This document shows positions 52,501 through 63,290 of a stretch of DNA of 64,000 nt, in pieces. Numbering within the stretch: the first letter of the stretch is position 1; each line of letters begins with the position of its first letter. The notes under the pieces were generated by a model that worked only from the letters and a program-made list of their open reading frames with translations, ran no database searches and was not told where the DNA came from. Where the stretch lies: positions 202,015,494-202,079,493 of the forward strand of contig NC_059471.1 of assembly GCF_018139145.2 (NCBI RefSeq), read 5' to 3'. The translations under genes were made by a program, and so were the position numbers. The DNA comes from Gymnogyps californianus. Lineage: Eukaryota > Chordata > Aves > Accipitriformes > Cathartidae.

Positions 52501-53949
52501 CCACTGTCTCTGGGGGGCTCCAAGTGTCCTCGGTGTAAATTCAGCAGCATCCCTTGCCATGCACCGGCTGCTCAGTAGCTGCACAGGACTGAGGAGCAGC
52601 TCTACCTCCTTCCCGTTGAAGCCTGTGCCTCTCACAGCATCCCGCCCTGCCAGTCTAGCCATCTCCTAAAAATCCAGTTTATCATTTTGTGGAGTGGTCT
52701 GGGAATCTCAGCCAGCTGTGAAGCACAGCGGGAGCCCAGCTGCTTGTATCTATTAGCGTGCATGTGTGAAGGAAGAAGTGTGTTCATCGAGGAGGACATC
52801 CCATGCTGGGAGATGTCCTGGGGGGAGGACGGCAGGCGAAGAGGCCCCAGCCCATGCAGGAGTGGCCGTGGCCCTGGTACCTCTGCAGCGGGTGGCTGTG
52901 GGGCTCTTGGCTGGGGTGTCAGCTCCACCAGCAGCATTGCAAAGCGAGAATCTGCTCTCTGATGATACAAAAATCACAAATCCTTTTTTTACTGTGTTTT
53001 CTTCAGCAGCTTTTTCAATTGCCATTCACATCCCTCTCCCGTATCACCCTGTCAGCTCTCCACCACCTCTCAGCTGCCAGACACATTTAAGGTGCCTGCC
53101 AGGCTCCTGGCAGTGATCTCTTCCCATCCCTCAATCCCTCTTGCACTGCCCATAGCCCAGCTCTGCTCCAGAGGAGAGCGGGGCTCGGGGCTCGTGGTCC
53201 CCATTGCTGTCCCTAGAGCTGGGGCAAATGGTGCCACAGGGCCCCAGCTCTGATGTCTTGGATGCAATGAAGTCGGCATGGGTTTTGCACATCACCGTGG
53301 TGCAGGATTGCACGTTAACACCTTGTGCTGGGGTCCTTTCCTGTGTCCACGGAGGTTACTAATTAATTTATTTAAAAAAATATGTATTACACTTGTAGTC
53401 TTATGCTAATTAAGCCTGCTGCTATGATTCTTCGCTGTAAAACTGGACTTAAAAACGGGGCTGCCCCTTTCAGAGAGGCGTGGGGTGGGGTACGGCCGCT
53501 CAGCAGCCCTCACTGCCTGCAGCACCCCGGCTCGGGGCAGGGCAGCGGCAGGGCCACCCATCTCCAGCCGCTACGAAGCGCTGGCTTCCCAGCCCCCATC
53601 CGCCCGCCCTCCTGGAGGCACAAACTTTCCATTACCTTTTCCCTCACTCCCATTTTCTCCCTTTACAAACCCAGACGACTACCTCATTCTCCGGTAATCA
53701 CAGCGAGTCACTCTCATTTAGCTTCCACCCACAACACAAAAGCAAGCCCTAAGTGCTGTATTTAGCACCGGGGTGTGCTGGCTGGTGATGGGGGATATTT
53801 TCCCCTTGCTTCCCAAAGCTTTCTTGATTCACTGATGTCCCCGCTGTTCCAGGATGGCCTTACAGGGCACTTTTCCATGAGAAAATGGTCCTAAATGGTT
53901 GGCTTTTACCTTATTTGCTGTGATGCTCATGTGAGTATCCTCAGACCTG
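43571..53949. other. GC-rich intergenic mosaic, no gene seen
   Basis: Alternating GC-rich patches (about 45,480-45,770, 46,690-47,100, 50,050-51,000, 51,900-52,250, 52,790-52,930, 53,450-53,620) make many long overlapping ORFs on both strands. The largest is 192 codons at 50,286-50,864 minus. None shows a domain, and ORFs on opposite strands share the same DNA. No RNA gene or repeat family is recognised beyond the small tandem at 48,893. Confidence 0.5.
48893..48942. repeat. Two-copy 25-bp tandem duplication
   Basis: GCTGTGCTAGGTGTCACTCA... is followed immediately by GCTGTACCAGGTGGCACTCA..., about 20 of 25 positions identical. Confidence 0.6.
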
Positions 53950-54480
53950 AGCGCTGTCCTGCCCTTGCCGAAGCAGAGCTCGGGGTGTGCGCGCTACCCA
54001 GGCCGCTGGTCGCAGAGCCCCGCCGGCGCGGGATGCCCAGGGCACGCGTACTGGGAGGGAAACGCTGTTCTTAAATTGCCATCCAGCTGCTGGGAGACGA
54101 CTTGGCGGCCCTGTCGGACTCGGCGTTGTGCTTGGTTGGGTGCCCGAGCTCCTTTAGCACCTCGTTGACTGTCCCTGCCCGGGCTGCGTCTGGCTCTGCA
54201 AACGCTGCCGTCGCGGCGGGGAGCCGCCGGGCGAGCGCCGGCGAGCGGCTCCTGGCCCGCGCCCTCGGTCCCGTGCAGCGCTCCCGCGGCACCCACAGCT
54301 CAGCCTTCGTTTCATGCGGTTTCATTCTATCAGTCCCAGCCAGCTGGTGCGAGGGGGTGTCTGCGTGGGTCCCCCGCCTGGCGTGGGGTGAGGGTAAATG
54401 CCCGCGCAGAGCTGGCGGGGGAAGGAGCTCGCCTCTGCGGAACGGGTTTGGGGACAGACGAGGAGGGAGGGAAAGGGGGG
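53950..54480. promoter_or_regulatory. CpG island, orphan promoter candidate
   Basis: This is a dense cluster of CpG dinucleotides in very GC-rich sequence, strongest at 54,180-54,300 (for example GTCGCGGCGGGGAGCCGCCG). It contrasts with the CpG-poor DNA on both sides. Overlapping ORFs exist on both strands (54,102-54,551 plus; 54,071-54,505 minus), but both look like by-products of GC richness and resemble no protein I know. Vertebrate CpG islands usually mark promoters, yet no first exon is recognisable. About 60 bp past its right end a good plus-strand splice acceptor (TCCTCTTTTTCCTGTTTCAG, 54,527-54,546) occurs, of unknown use. Confidence 0.6.
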
Positions 54481-56814
54481 AGAGGAAGGGAGCACCTGCC
54501 CACAAAGTAGGGCAATACTTTAAATATCCTCTTTTTCCTGTTTCAGTCTAACAGGTTTTAAATAAAGCAACGTTTCAGCTGGTTTTGCCATTGTTAAAAA
54601 GAGTGTTTGGAAGTCTGGTACTTGCAATGACAGGTAATAGACAGATCTATTGATAATGACACAGTGCATGCATGAACGAGCATTTAAAATCTCTCTGTAC
54701 TGTGAAGCACCTAACAGTGCCGGAAAAAAACATCGCTAATACTGTGGGTGTGTGCTAAAACGTGTATTTCTTTTCTTGCTAATTCTTCCAGGGCAGCGGG
54801 AAATGTTGCAGTGCAGCTGACAGCATCTCTCAAGTAATGAAATGCTGCGATTCAATGCTTTTCCACACTCGCAATGGCATCACCTTCTTCCCATTTGTAT
54901 TCCTCCAAGAGGCTTAGCAAGATGAGAAAAGCTACTTCAGAAGCAATTGCAGTGTGTCTGCAATTGACTTGTGGGTTTGGGGCTTTTTTTTAAGGCTTTA
55001 TCTGCTGTAACACCTCTTCTTACGCTGGAGGGAATTTAGCGAGGGGTAAATAGCTAATTTCATTAGCAGATGTAATTTTTCCATAGTGTGAGTTCTACTG
55101 ATTGAATCACAGAGTAAAATGCTAAAAAGGAGTTTTATTCTAAGCTTTTTGAAGGGCTACCAAAGTGGCATTTGCAGAGGAGATTTGTGTAGGTCTGAGT
55201 TAGAGAAAGGTGACAAGTTTTGAGGAGGTCTAGATAGAAAATGAGGATGACTCAGGTTTAAAACCAGTGGGGTTTCTTTATCAAATACTTGTCATGGTTG
55301 CAACAAAAGAGTGTCTGCAACTCCAACTGGAGGAGCAAACCATTAGCTCAACAGAAGGTCAGTGGGGGAGAGCATTCTTAACCGACAGCTTGCATTGTAA
55401 AATGATTTCCCCTCCACACCAAGGAGGCATTTATCTCTGAATTTTTACATGATGAACATGCAAAGCACAGATTTAAGGGCATCTGATGTTAATCCAATTA
55501 TAGTTCTATTCCAACATCCCTTAAATGCTTCTTCAATTCTTTTATCAAGAGACTTCATTCTCTATTATGAGTGAGTGGATTAAAGATATGAGGAAAATAC
55601 CAGTTCTTGCTACTGAAGAAACTGAGTGTTTCAGTATAGCCCGGTGCTATGAATCCCGAGGGTCCAACAGCATATTCTGTGTCCCCCCTGTAAAGGAATT
55701 GTAGGGAATGTTTCTGTTTATTTTTTTTGTTTACCAGCCCACATGCTTAAAATGTGAGTTCTAGCTCCCAAGCTATTATGCATCAGTCATGGTAACATGT
55801 GTGATGTTCATTTATTAAATGACAGGTAGCTGACTGAGTACATCGAGCCAAGGTGTCACGATTGTAGAATTGACTGTACTTAATTATCAATGGGAATTGA
55901 GGGCCAGTGACATCAAGAGCTAACATACGCAGAGATTTTGGCGCCCAGTTTGCAATGCCAGTGACCTGGCTTCCCAGAGCACCCCGCACCGTGTTGTAGG
56001 CCATGCTGGACACAGAGATCCTTCCGGCTCCATTGCTTCGAGCTCATTTCTGAGACTCCTTCAACTCTCTGGTCTTCCCTGAACACGTGCTTTGGCATCC
56101 AGCTGGAAGCACTGATGACAGCAGCGAGCTGGCCATGCTGCTTGTCTTCTCCACCGCCCATGCTCCGTGAGCCCCCGTGAGCAGTCTGGTGGAGGGGAGA
56201 TGTCTCGTGCTGTAGCTGAGTGAGAAAAATGGAACATTGGGGAATTAAATTCCCAGATATCGCAGGCAATAACATGATGTCGGCTCTTTCGTAAACTCAT
56301 TTTCGCTTGGAAACAAGCCAGATTTACTGCTGTTCCAACACCTCATTGCAGTTATGCTTAGAAACCTCAGATGTGCAGACAGGGACTCCCGCCTTGCTGT
56401 CCTCTTGTATCATGGTCACTTGCCATATCTTGCTCCTCACCTGATGTTCAGCATCCTGGGGCAACCATGAGACCTTTCCCTCCTCGTAGCCTTTGGTCAC
56501 ACACAGGGGCTAGTCATCTCACCTGTCCACCAAATGGAAATCTCCTAAGAGCCTCTCTCTTCACCAGCCCATTGAGTCCATCACTTTGAAAACGGGTAAC
56601 TGGAAGCATACATGTATTTCAGACGAAATCTCACCAGAGCCCTCCTCAGCCCTCCCGGTGCCTTCCTACCCACCCACTCACTCCAGTCCTCCTCTCCCAA
56701 TGTATTATCCTTGCCTCTATCTTAATTAGGCCGTCTACATTTGCAGGACTGACAAACAAGGCTTCAGGAGGATATTTAACTATTTAATGTATTATTTCCC
56801 TGCTTAGAGGGAGG
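54481..56814. other. AT-rich non-coding DNA right of the CpG island
   Basis: ORFs are short except one of 120 codons at 55,913-56,275 minus, which shows no domain. It includes the homeodomain palindrome at 55,053-55,067. The texture (few repeats, AT-rich transcription-factor-like words) is compatible with conserved non-coding elements, but this cannot be judged without an alignment. Confidence 0.4.
55053..55067. promoter_or_regulatory. Paired-class homeodomain (P3) palindrome
   Basis: GCTAATTTCATTAGC is a 15-bp inverted repeat around TTC. It contains TAATTTCATTA, a TAATnnnATTA site of the P3 type bound cooperatively by paired-class homeodomain dimers. It lies about 0.6 kb to the right of the CpG island. 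Binding is inferred from the motif only. Confidence 0.4.
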
Positions 56815-57745
56815 CTACACAACTAGGCCATCCCTAGCGGCTGTCCAGCCTCTTCTGAACAATTTCTAAGACAAAGATAACGTAATTTCCCCGAGATGCA
56901 CTAGAATGGGCCTCCAGTTAGTTAGGGAGGTTTGTCTATCAGCCCGTCTAAGCCTTCCTTGCTGTCAAAGATGATAACGTCACCCGTCATCGCTGACCTT
57001 TGAGAATAGCTCATTATAGCACCCCTTTGCAGAGACACACAGTTAACACGCTCCCTCTGGTCTTTTGCATATGAAACGTACCCAAGTGCTTTAATTTTTT
57101 CCTCACAGGTTAAAAACCATCTGCTTTTTTTCTCTCCTGGACTCTTTCAAAATTGTCTGCATCGTCCTTAAAGTGTGGCCCCACGGTCCAGACACAGTGC
57201 CAAGCTAAGGCTTCAGCACGGCTTAGCCTGGAGCAATGACTATCTGCCTCCCCACATGAACACGACCGCTGTTAACATCTTCCAGGGTGATCTTTGCTTT
57301 TTATGCAGCAGTATCACAATTTGATTCATATTCTGTTTGGAGCCCAGCTGTAATCTGCAGATTATTAAGTCCAGAACTGCTGCTTATCCAGGTAGTTTTC
57401 ATTTTCATTTCATTTGTGCTTATTTATTTCCCTCCTGAATGCAATATTTTCCACTTTTGTTCACAGCAGTTTATCTCACTGATTCCTGACCTCCCCTCCA
57501 ATTAATCAAAACTATTTTTGAATTCTAATCAGGCCTCCCAGCCTGCAACCCTGGCGAGCCGATACATTCGTTGGTTTTATAAATGTACCCTCTAATTCCT
57601 TTGTTAATTGCATTAATGACAATATTTGCCAGAAACAGCCATGAGAGACTCCTGCTGAGCTCCCCTCCTTTCCTCCAGGTTTGACAACCTATTGATATTT
57701 TCCGTTCCCTCCTGCTCACAGAAAGCAATCAATCAAGGCTGCGGT
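56815..57745 (-). mobile_element. About 0.9-kb ancient CR1/L3 relic, antisense
   Basis: This long collinear antisense match runs from the 3' untranslated part (TGTCCAGCCTCTTCTGAACA near 56,840) through ATTTTTTCCTCACAGGTTAA (about 57,095), AAAGTGTGGCCCCACG (about 57,171), GTGATCTTTGCTTTTTATGC (about 57,288) and TTTTTGAATTCTAATCAGGC (about 57,514). It continues to TTGCATTAATGACAATATTT (about 57,608) and GGTTTGACAACCTATTGAT (about 57,679). The order is what is expected for an old CR1-superfamily element. It is unusually complete given its divergence. Confidence 0.65.
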
Positions 57746-59199
57746 GCTCGCTCCTGTACCTCCGGGGGCTTTCTGCCAGTGCCAGTGGAAGTATTTAATG
57801 ACATTGTGAGGGGATTATTCACTCCCTTCTTCTCCACAGAGAAGTCCCCCAGTCTGCAGTACTCCTGTGCTCACGGAAACTAGCCAATTCGCTTCCCCCT
57901 GAATCCCCTTTGGCTGGTGATTGCATCCTGATGGCCCACTCAGTTGAAGACACAGCGGTTCAGCGCTAATCACTTTGCACATGCAGTCAATTGCTTCGAT
58001 TTCATGATCAGCCTGAAGCAAACCGAACTACATAACAGCCTGTGGCACAGGGACGCACAGGCCACCCGGTTATTATGACAATCATGTTCCTCTCGAGGCT
58101 GGGCAGAATTTTTGCTCCCTGGGGAACAGACCAATGCAGAAGTGATGGAATTGCTCAGCGCACAGCCACAGCCTGCCGTGGCTTGGGAAGGCTGTCCCAC
58201 CACCCGTGGCACACACGGCACTAGGAACCACGCTCCATGCATGCGGGACAGGTGTCTCAGCATCATACATCTTCCGTAGCATGGAATATCTATAAGAACG
58301 CTCAGTCACTTCAATGCCTTTGATTGCAAAATAAAATAATCAAATAAGAATCCCAATGATGAAATTTATTATCATCAAATGTTTGGCTGTAGGCACACGC
58401 TCAGAAATGTAGTACTCTATACCTTTTGTTTAGATGGCCAACTTGAAAATACCAGTCATCTACAGTCACTCGCACTCTAATGGCAATGAACATAAATGCA
58501 CAATGCTGGCTTGAAATAAAATCTGAAATCGTACCGTATCAATTCAGTGGCAAAGAAGCAATAATCCCTCATGGAGTGCTGAAGAAAATCTGCACTATTG
58601 CCATAAAGCATTTTGAAAGAAAGTAAGAGCATGTTTCATACGAAAAAAGTGAGCAGTATGAAACAACAACCTAACAATGTGAACGGGCACGGTCAGTCCT
58701 TCCTGAAAATATTTCTGCCGCAATGGCATCAACCTGCTCCCCCCCACGCATTCGCATCAGCAGGGCTTCTCCTGATCTCATGCAGTGGCCCTTGCTGCGG
58801 CAGTTCACCGTAGTCATCAAACAGAGTTAAAGACAACCCCGGGCAGGGAGGCCAGCCCCGCGGAAACCTTCCCTGATCATTTGCCCAATTTGTTCCAACA
58901 GTCCTCGGTGACTTCTTCCAGTTGACACACGTTATCTGAAGTCTCAAAACCGGACCTGGTACACTAGCTGAGGCTTTATTATTCTGAGAACAATGAAAGG
59001 ATTATCTCAGGTGGCCTATGTTCAAAACTTCTACTTAGACGCCTTCCCCTCAATGTCTATTTTGTGATCCACTGTAACCGCAGACGCTGTTTTGCAGAAT
59101 TGCTGCATAGCCAGAAACTACGGCAACCGTGTAGTAGATTTTTGTTACTTAAGTACTCTTACCTATTTGCCCTGATTGAATTTGCTCCTCTTTCAGGTA
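57746..59199. other. Non-coding DNA between two LINE relics
   Basis: No gene. The part at 58,290-58,620 is AT-rich with words such as TGATGAAATTTATTATCATC, whose TGATGA/TCATCA arms are inverted. Nothing is identified. Confidence 0.45.
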
Positions 59200-60400
59200 T
59201 TTTTTCTAATTCATAAAAATAATTTCAAGTTTTAATCCCATCTTTGGAAATGATTAAACTATCTCCAGTTGATATAATCCGCTAATTTAATAACCATCTT
59301 TTATATATTGCGTCATCAATGGAAATGACTGAGAAAGACCAAAAGCAAGACAGGTCCCTATGGAACATCAATTGCTATATTTTTCCAGCTTGATGATGAA
59401 AGATTGATAGCATTTTTCTGAACAGTCTAACCAGTTTTGTAGTATTTCATAACACTTCAAATGAGACCATTATCTCCTGCTTTGCTTTTAAAATGTCATG
59501 TTAAAACAGCTGTTTCTCTCTTTTATCCTGAAGCTCATTATATTGCTTTTCAAGAAAATTGTTTCAAAAATGTGTATTATTAACAAATTTCTACTGGTAG
59601 ATGTAAACCTAGGTCTAGATTTTTATTTTTTTTAATTGACTATTTAATTCAATGATTATCCCTCTTCTGTGAAGCCTGAAGGAAAAAGACATCGAGCATT
59701 TCAGTTTTCCCTAGATTTACTATTTGCTCATTCTTTTGTTAAATAATGGACTCCACTTTCCTTCCCTTTCTAGTATGGGTTTTACTAGGCTTTAGCAGAC
59801 ATATTTTGTGTATTTCTGTCCTTTTTCACATATATCTGTGCTATCTTTTACATTTATCCATAGCAACATATTCTCCCTTTCTATTCTTGTTGATTTTTCT
59901 GTTTAAAGAATTTCTGATACCATCATAATAGCCTCTTACTATGCTCCCTGGTTTCCCACTGCATTGGCATAATTTGTCATTATGCATCCTTTTATTAGTT
60001 CTGAGAGATGACAATAATTTATCATTCTGATTGTTTCAGCCATTTTATAAAGTATTCTCAAGTGAATTTCATCTGTCCCTACTTAGGTGAGAATTTCCAG
60101 CTTTTCAAAATGTGTCTTTTCAGAGAATATCTGCTCTGCTGAACTCCATTCCTCTCCTTCAGATACCTCCCTGGGGGACCACACTTAATGAATCTTTTTA
60201 TGTATAGAAGTAAGCTGATTTGAATTCCACGTAAATTCTATTGTATAGGTTGCCACCTTTGCCTAAAATTACGAAATTCTATTTTGTAACTAAGATCAAA
60301 CCAGCTTCTTCTTCCAGATTAGCAAACAATTCCTCACTAGTCAGAATCAAACCTCAAATAGTCACTCTCAAATTACATCCTCCATCAGACAGCGTCCTTC
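59200..60400 (-). mobile_element. Ancient CR1/L3-type ORF2 relic, antisense
   Basis: Antisense blocks include TCCAGCTTGATGATGAAAGA and CATTTTTCTGAACAGTCTAA (59,386-59,431), AATGTCATGTTAAAACAGCT (about 59,491), GAATTTCATCTGTCCCTACT (about 60,065) and AACAATTCCTCACTAGTCAG (about 60,326). These follow the order of CR1/L3 ORF2. The stretch at 59,560-60,040 between them is too diverged to assign with confidence. Its first 100 bp covers the same part of the consensus as 57,600-57,745, so it is a separate insertion and not the continuation of that element. Confidence 0.5.
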
Positions 60401-61469
60401 CTCATTTGTAGGAACATTTGCACAGTTTGCACCCTGCCATAGCGTTTTCTGCATGTATTACAAAGAAAACATCTGTTCCAAGAGGGATATCAAAGGAAGA
60501 AAGCTTTCATCAAGGCCAACAGTTTCCCTTTCAGGGCAACTCATTTGTCACCCAACTTGTCACGTTTTACCTTTCTTAAACATCAATACTCACTGCTACT
60601 CTTCAGTCATAGAAAATTACCAAGTTTTGGTAGCAGCTAGCACTTCTTGGGAAAGAAAACGAGTTTTGTGTTCCATTATTCTTAAGAATAAAGCCAGAAG
60701 TAAAAATGGCTGCATATGATATTTTGGAGAAATTCAAGTTCTGACCATTAAAACTCTCATCTCTAATACTGGAATGACTGAGGCTACTACGTGAGTCTAC
60801 CTGATGATTCTCATACACATTACAGAATCAAGATGTCAAATATATAGGGAATGTCACAAGTCTGGAAAAAGTCTCCTTTTCCCACTAGAATACTTAGTCC
60901 ACTGATCACATCTACTTCTTTCCATTAAATACGTTGGATTTAGAATCCTGTACCAAACAGAAGAAAAAACAGCAGTGCAGAATAGAATAGGCTGGTACTT
61001 GGGCTGGATAGAAAAAATAATTTTGATTAAGTAATACGTATCTTTGAAAGTTCCTTCACTTGTTAAATGAGTTGTTAAATTAGTTTTGAGACTGATCTTT
61101 GGATTAATAAAAGGTGCTGGTTAAATGAGAGCTAATAAATTACTCTAAACTGAATAAAAGAAGTTTGTAGTTTTGGCCTTAGAATGAAAACCTGTTAAAT
61201 ACATGGGCCACTGGGAACCAATACAAATGTCAGTTATTTCTAAAGTGCCAACACTGTAAGCACTAAAAATAAATGCAGAAGATGGAAGGAGAGCACCACC
61301 AACATTCAGCAGATTTAAACGTATTCTTTATGATGCACTTTCCAAAATCTGTAGTTGCCAGGTATCAAATTTCATTCATGCAACATCAATCCACTAAGAA
61401 ATACATATTTTGGTGAGAAAATTAAAGTCCATATTTATGTAAAAACTGTTTCGAAATAAAAATAAAACA
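60401..61469. other. Non-coding DNA downstream of CPNE8
   Basis: AT-rich, with no ORF over 88 codons and no clear repeat. It may include further downstream 3' UTR if a still more distal poly(A) site is used. Confidence 0.45.
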
Positions 61470-61493
61470 AGATTTATTTTTACCAAAAAAACA

Positions 61494-61526
<33 letters not shown>

Positions 61527-63101
61527 AACAGAATAATTATCTGGAAAAAGTAATTTCCCACATGAGATAGTTAAAGGAAGTTAAATATATTTAAAAATGG
61601 AAGATTCTGCATTTACATAGTTATATGCTGTTAATATTTAAGATATGCTTTCTGGCAAAAAACTTCTCATGCTTAAAAAACGCACCTTAGTTTTATACTG
61701 TACATTACAACATACAGTAGTAAGAAACAGAAGTAGTAAACAGGTTATATGCAAAGAAAAAAGTTACATTACAAGACAGTTACAATTGTGACACAAAACA
61801 ATTAAAATGTTCAGTTTTAACAGTATTTGAAGGCAATTCACAATCATTTCAGGAGTTTTGTGAAATTTAAGGCCATTAGTTCTAAATAAAATGTATTTGA
61901 CACGAACTCACAAAACCGTGTATTTTGTAAAAACTGTACATGCAAAACCATTTTATAATTATATATGAACAGGCATATAATAAAATTTTTGGGTAGTTCC
62001 GTACACAAAATTGTGCACAAAGCAACATGGTTGTGCAATTTTTAAACCAGTTAATTAACATTATCATTCATGCACCCTGAATGGAAATGTGATTAAATGA
62101 CAATATTAAACCCAAATATTAAGAGCCAGCATCCCTTTGAATGGGCAATCTAGACAAAAAAAGTTAAAATTTTAAATTAAGTTTAAAATGGTCCATTATA
62201 AAACATCTGCTGTAATCACTCCAACAGACTTCTCTGATGCAAAATTTCCAGTGCTTTAAGGAATGCATGATAAGATTTAATGAGCTCAGTGAGTCAATTA
62301 TAATACTCTGATAGTTCTGATTTGAGGTAATTTTCTTTAATTACTTATAGCAAGTAACTATTCTAATTTGCTTCCGTAACTAGTTTAAAAAACTGTAAAC
62401 TTAGATAAACTTAGAAATTGGAGAATCTCTGAAAAAAATACACATACCTCCCCCTCAAAGTTTGGAGTTAGTCGTAAGTCATATGCAATTATGTTATTCA
62501 CATTTTAGGAGTTCATTCTCAAACGGTGAGATGAATGGATTACTGAGCACTGATTGAAGCAATTCAGGTATTGGAAAACACACATCTATTTGTCCTTTTC
62601 TTAGCTTTCATTTATATTTGTCTGGACAAACATTCAAAGAGATATTGCTTCTCTTGTTATCTTGTGACAAACTATTGCAAGCTAGAAGACATGTGAGTCA
62701 ATATTCCAAACTTTTATTCTTAAGAATAGTTATAAAAGTACTGAAATTTAAAAATAGTAACATGTAAACATTGATACAGAGTAATAGCATTCCTATACAT
62801 TTTATACACACAGTATTCAGAGAGGACAATATCTTCTGAGTTGAAATCCTGACTTGTGCTTTCCCCTCCAATAAATACATCAAAAAAGTAGGGTTTTTTG
62901 TCAAAAAAAACCCCAAAACCAAGACTCAGAGAGAACATCAATATTTTGCTCCTAGCATTTAAAAGCTTTCCAGTTGCTCATGCAACCATAGGAGAATTTT
63001 GGTACGTGAAGAGAATTTTTCTAGCTCCAAAAAGTTATCAGAAGCTACTGCTGCATCCAGAGACTCTTGACTTGTGATAAATGCTAAGCACTTTGGAGCA
63101 G
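61470..63101 (-). other. CPNE8: Probable CPNE8 3' UTR with alternative poly(A) signals
   Basis: The sequence downstream of the copine stop is AT-rich, unique and free of recognisable repeats, as long vertebrate 3' UTRs often are. Read on the minus strand, AATAAA hexamers lie at 62,713-62,718 (about 385 nt after the stop) and 61,473-61,478 (about 1.6 kb after it). They would give a short and a long mRNA end. The left boundary is an inference from the distal hexamer; no transcript evidence is available here. Confidence 0.5.
61496..61523. repeat. T28 homopolymer (A28 in CPNE8 sense)
   Basis: Twenty-eight consecutive T on the plus strand, read as A28 in the copine transcript direction. It sits about 20 bp before the distal AATAAA on the minus strand. 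It may be a length-variable microsatellite, and its exact length is likely to be unreliable in any assembly. Confidence 0.95.
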
Positions 63102-63290
63102 TCATATCTGAGTCTGCAACACATGAATCGGGGGTGTATAGGGTGGTGGTGCAGGTGACGGCTTTATTCCTCTGACTCTCATGTAGGACAGAAACTGCTC
63201 TGGGATCTCAGCTAAAACATCTTTAGCAAGTCTTGCCATGCTTAACACGTGGTTTCCGCTTCTGTCAATGTAATCTCGGAATGGCACAAA
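63102..63290 (-). CDS. CPNE8: Copine-8, last coding exon (partial gene)
   Basis: Copines are cytosolic proteins that bind phospholipids in a calcium-dependent way through two N-terminal C2 domains and carry a C-terminal von Willebrand A-like domain. This exon encodes the final 62 residues: the end of the A-like domain, with [15 protein letters not shown] and [17 protein letters not shown], then a variable proline-rich tail ending [15 protein letters not shown] and a TGA stop at 63,102-63,104. On the minus strand the exon is preceded by a TTTTGTAG acceptor whose AG pairs with 63,291-63,292, so it starts in phase 0 with Phe. That phase fits the family, where the preceding exon ends in a conserved VQ. 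The GTG inside the exon is an ordinary Val codon, not a start. The tail favours CPNE8 over CPNE5 or CPNE9, but that choice rests on memory. The rest of the gene lies beyond 64,000. The copine call is near certain; the paralogue is likely. Confidence 0.85.
   Translation of the reverse strand, partial: FVPFRDYIDRSGNHVLSMARLAKDVLAEIPEQFLSYMRVRGIKPSPAPPPYTPPIHVLQTQI

Noticed and set aside
54102..54551. 149-codon plus-strand ORF in the CpG island
   Set aside because: An overlapping ORF of similar size is open on the minus strand. The translation is Ala/Gly/Arg-rich, as expected of GC-rich DNA, and shows no domain.
63102..63287. Independent small protein starting at the first in-frame start-like codon
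   Set aside because: That codon is GTG inside the copine exon. A splice acceptor lies one codon upstream and the residues match the copine C-terminus.
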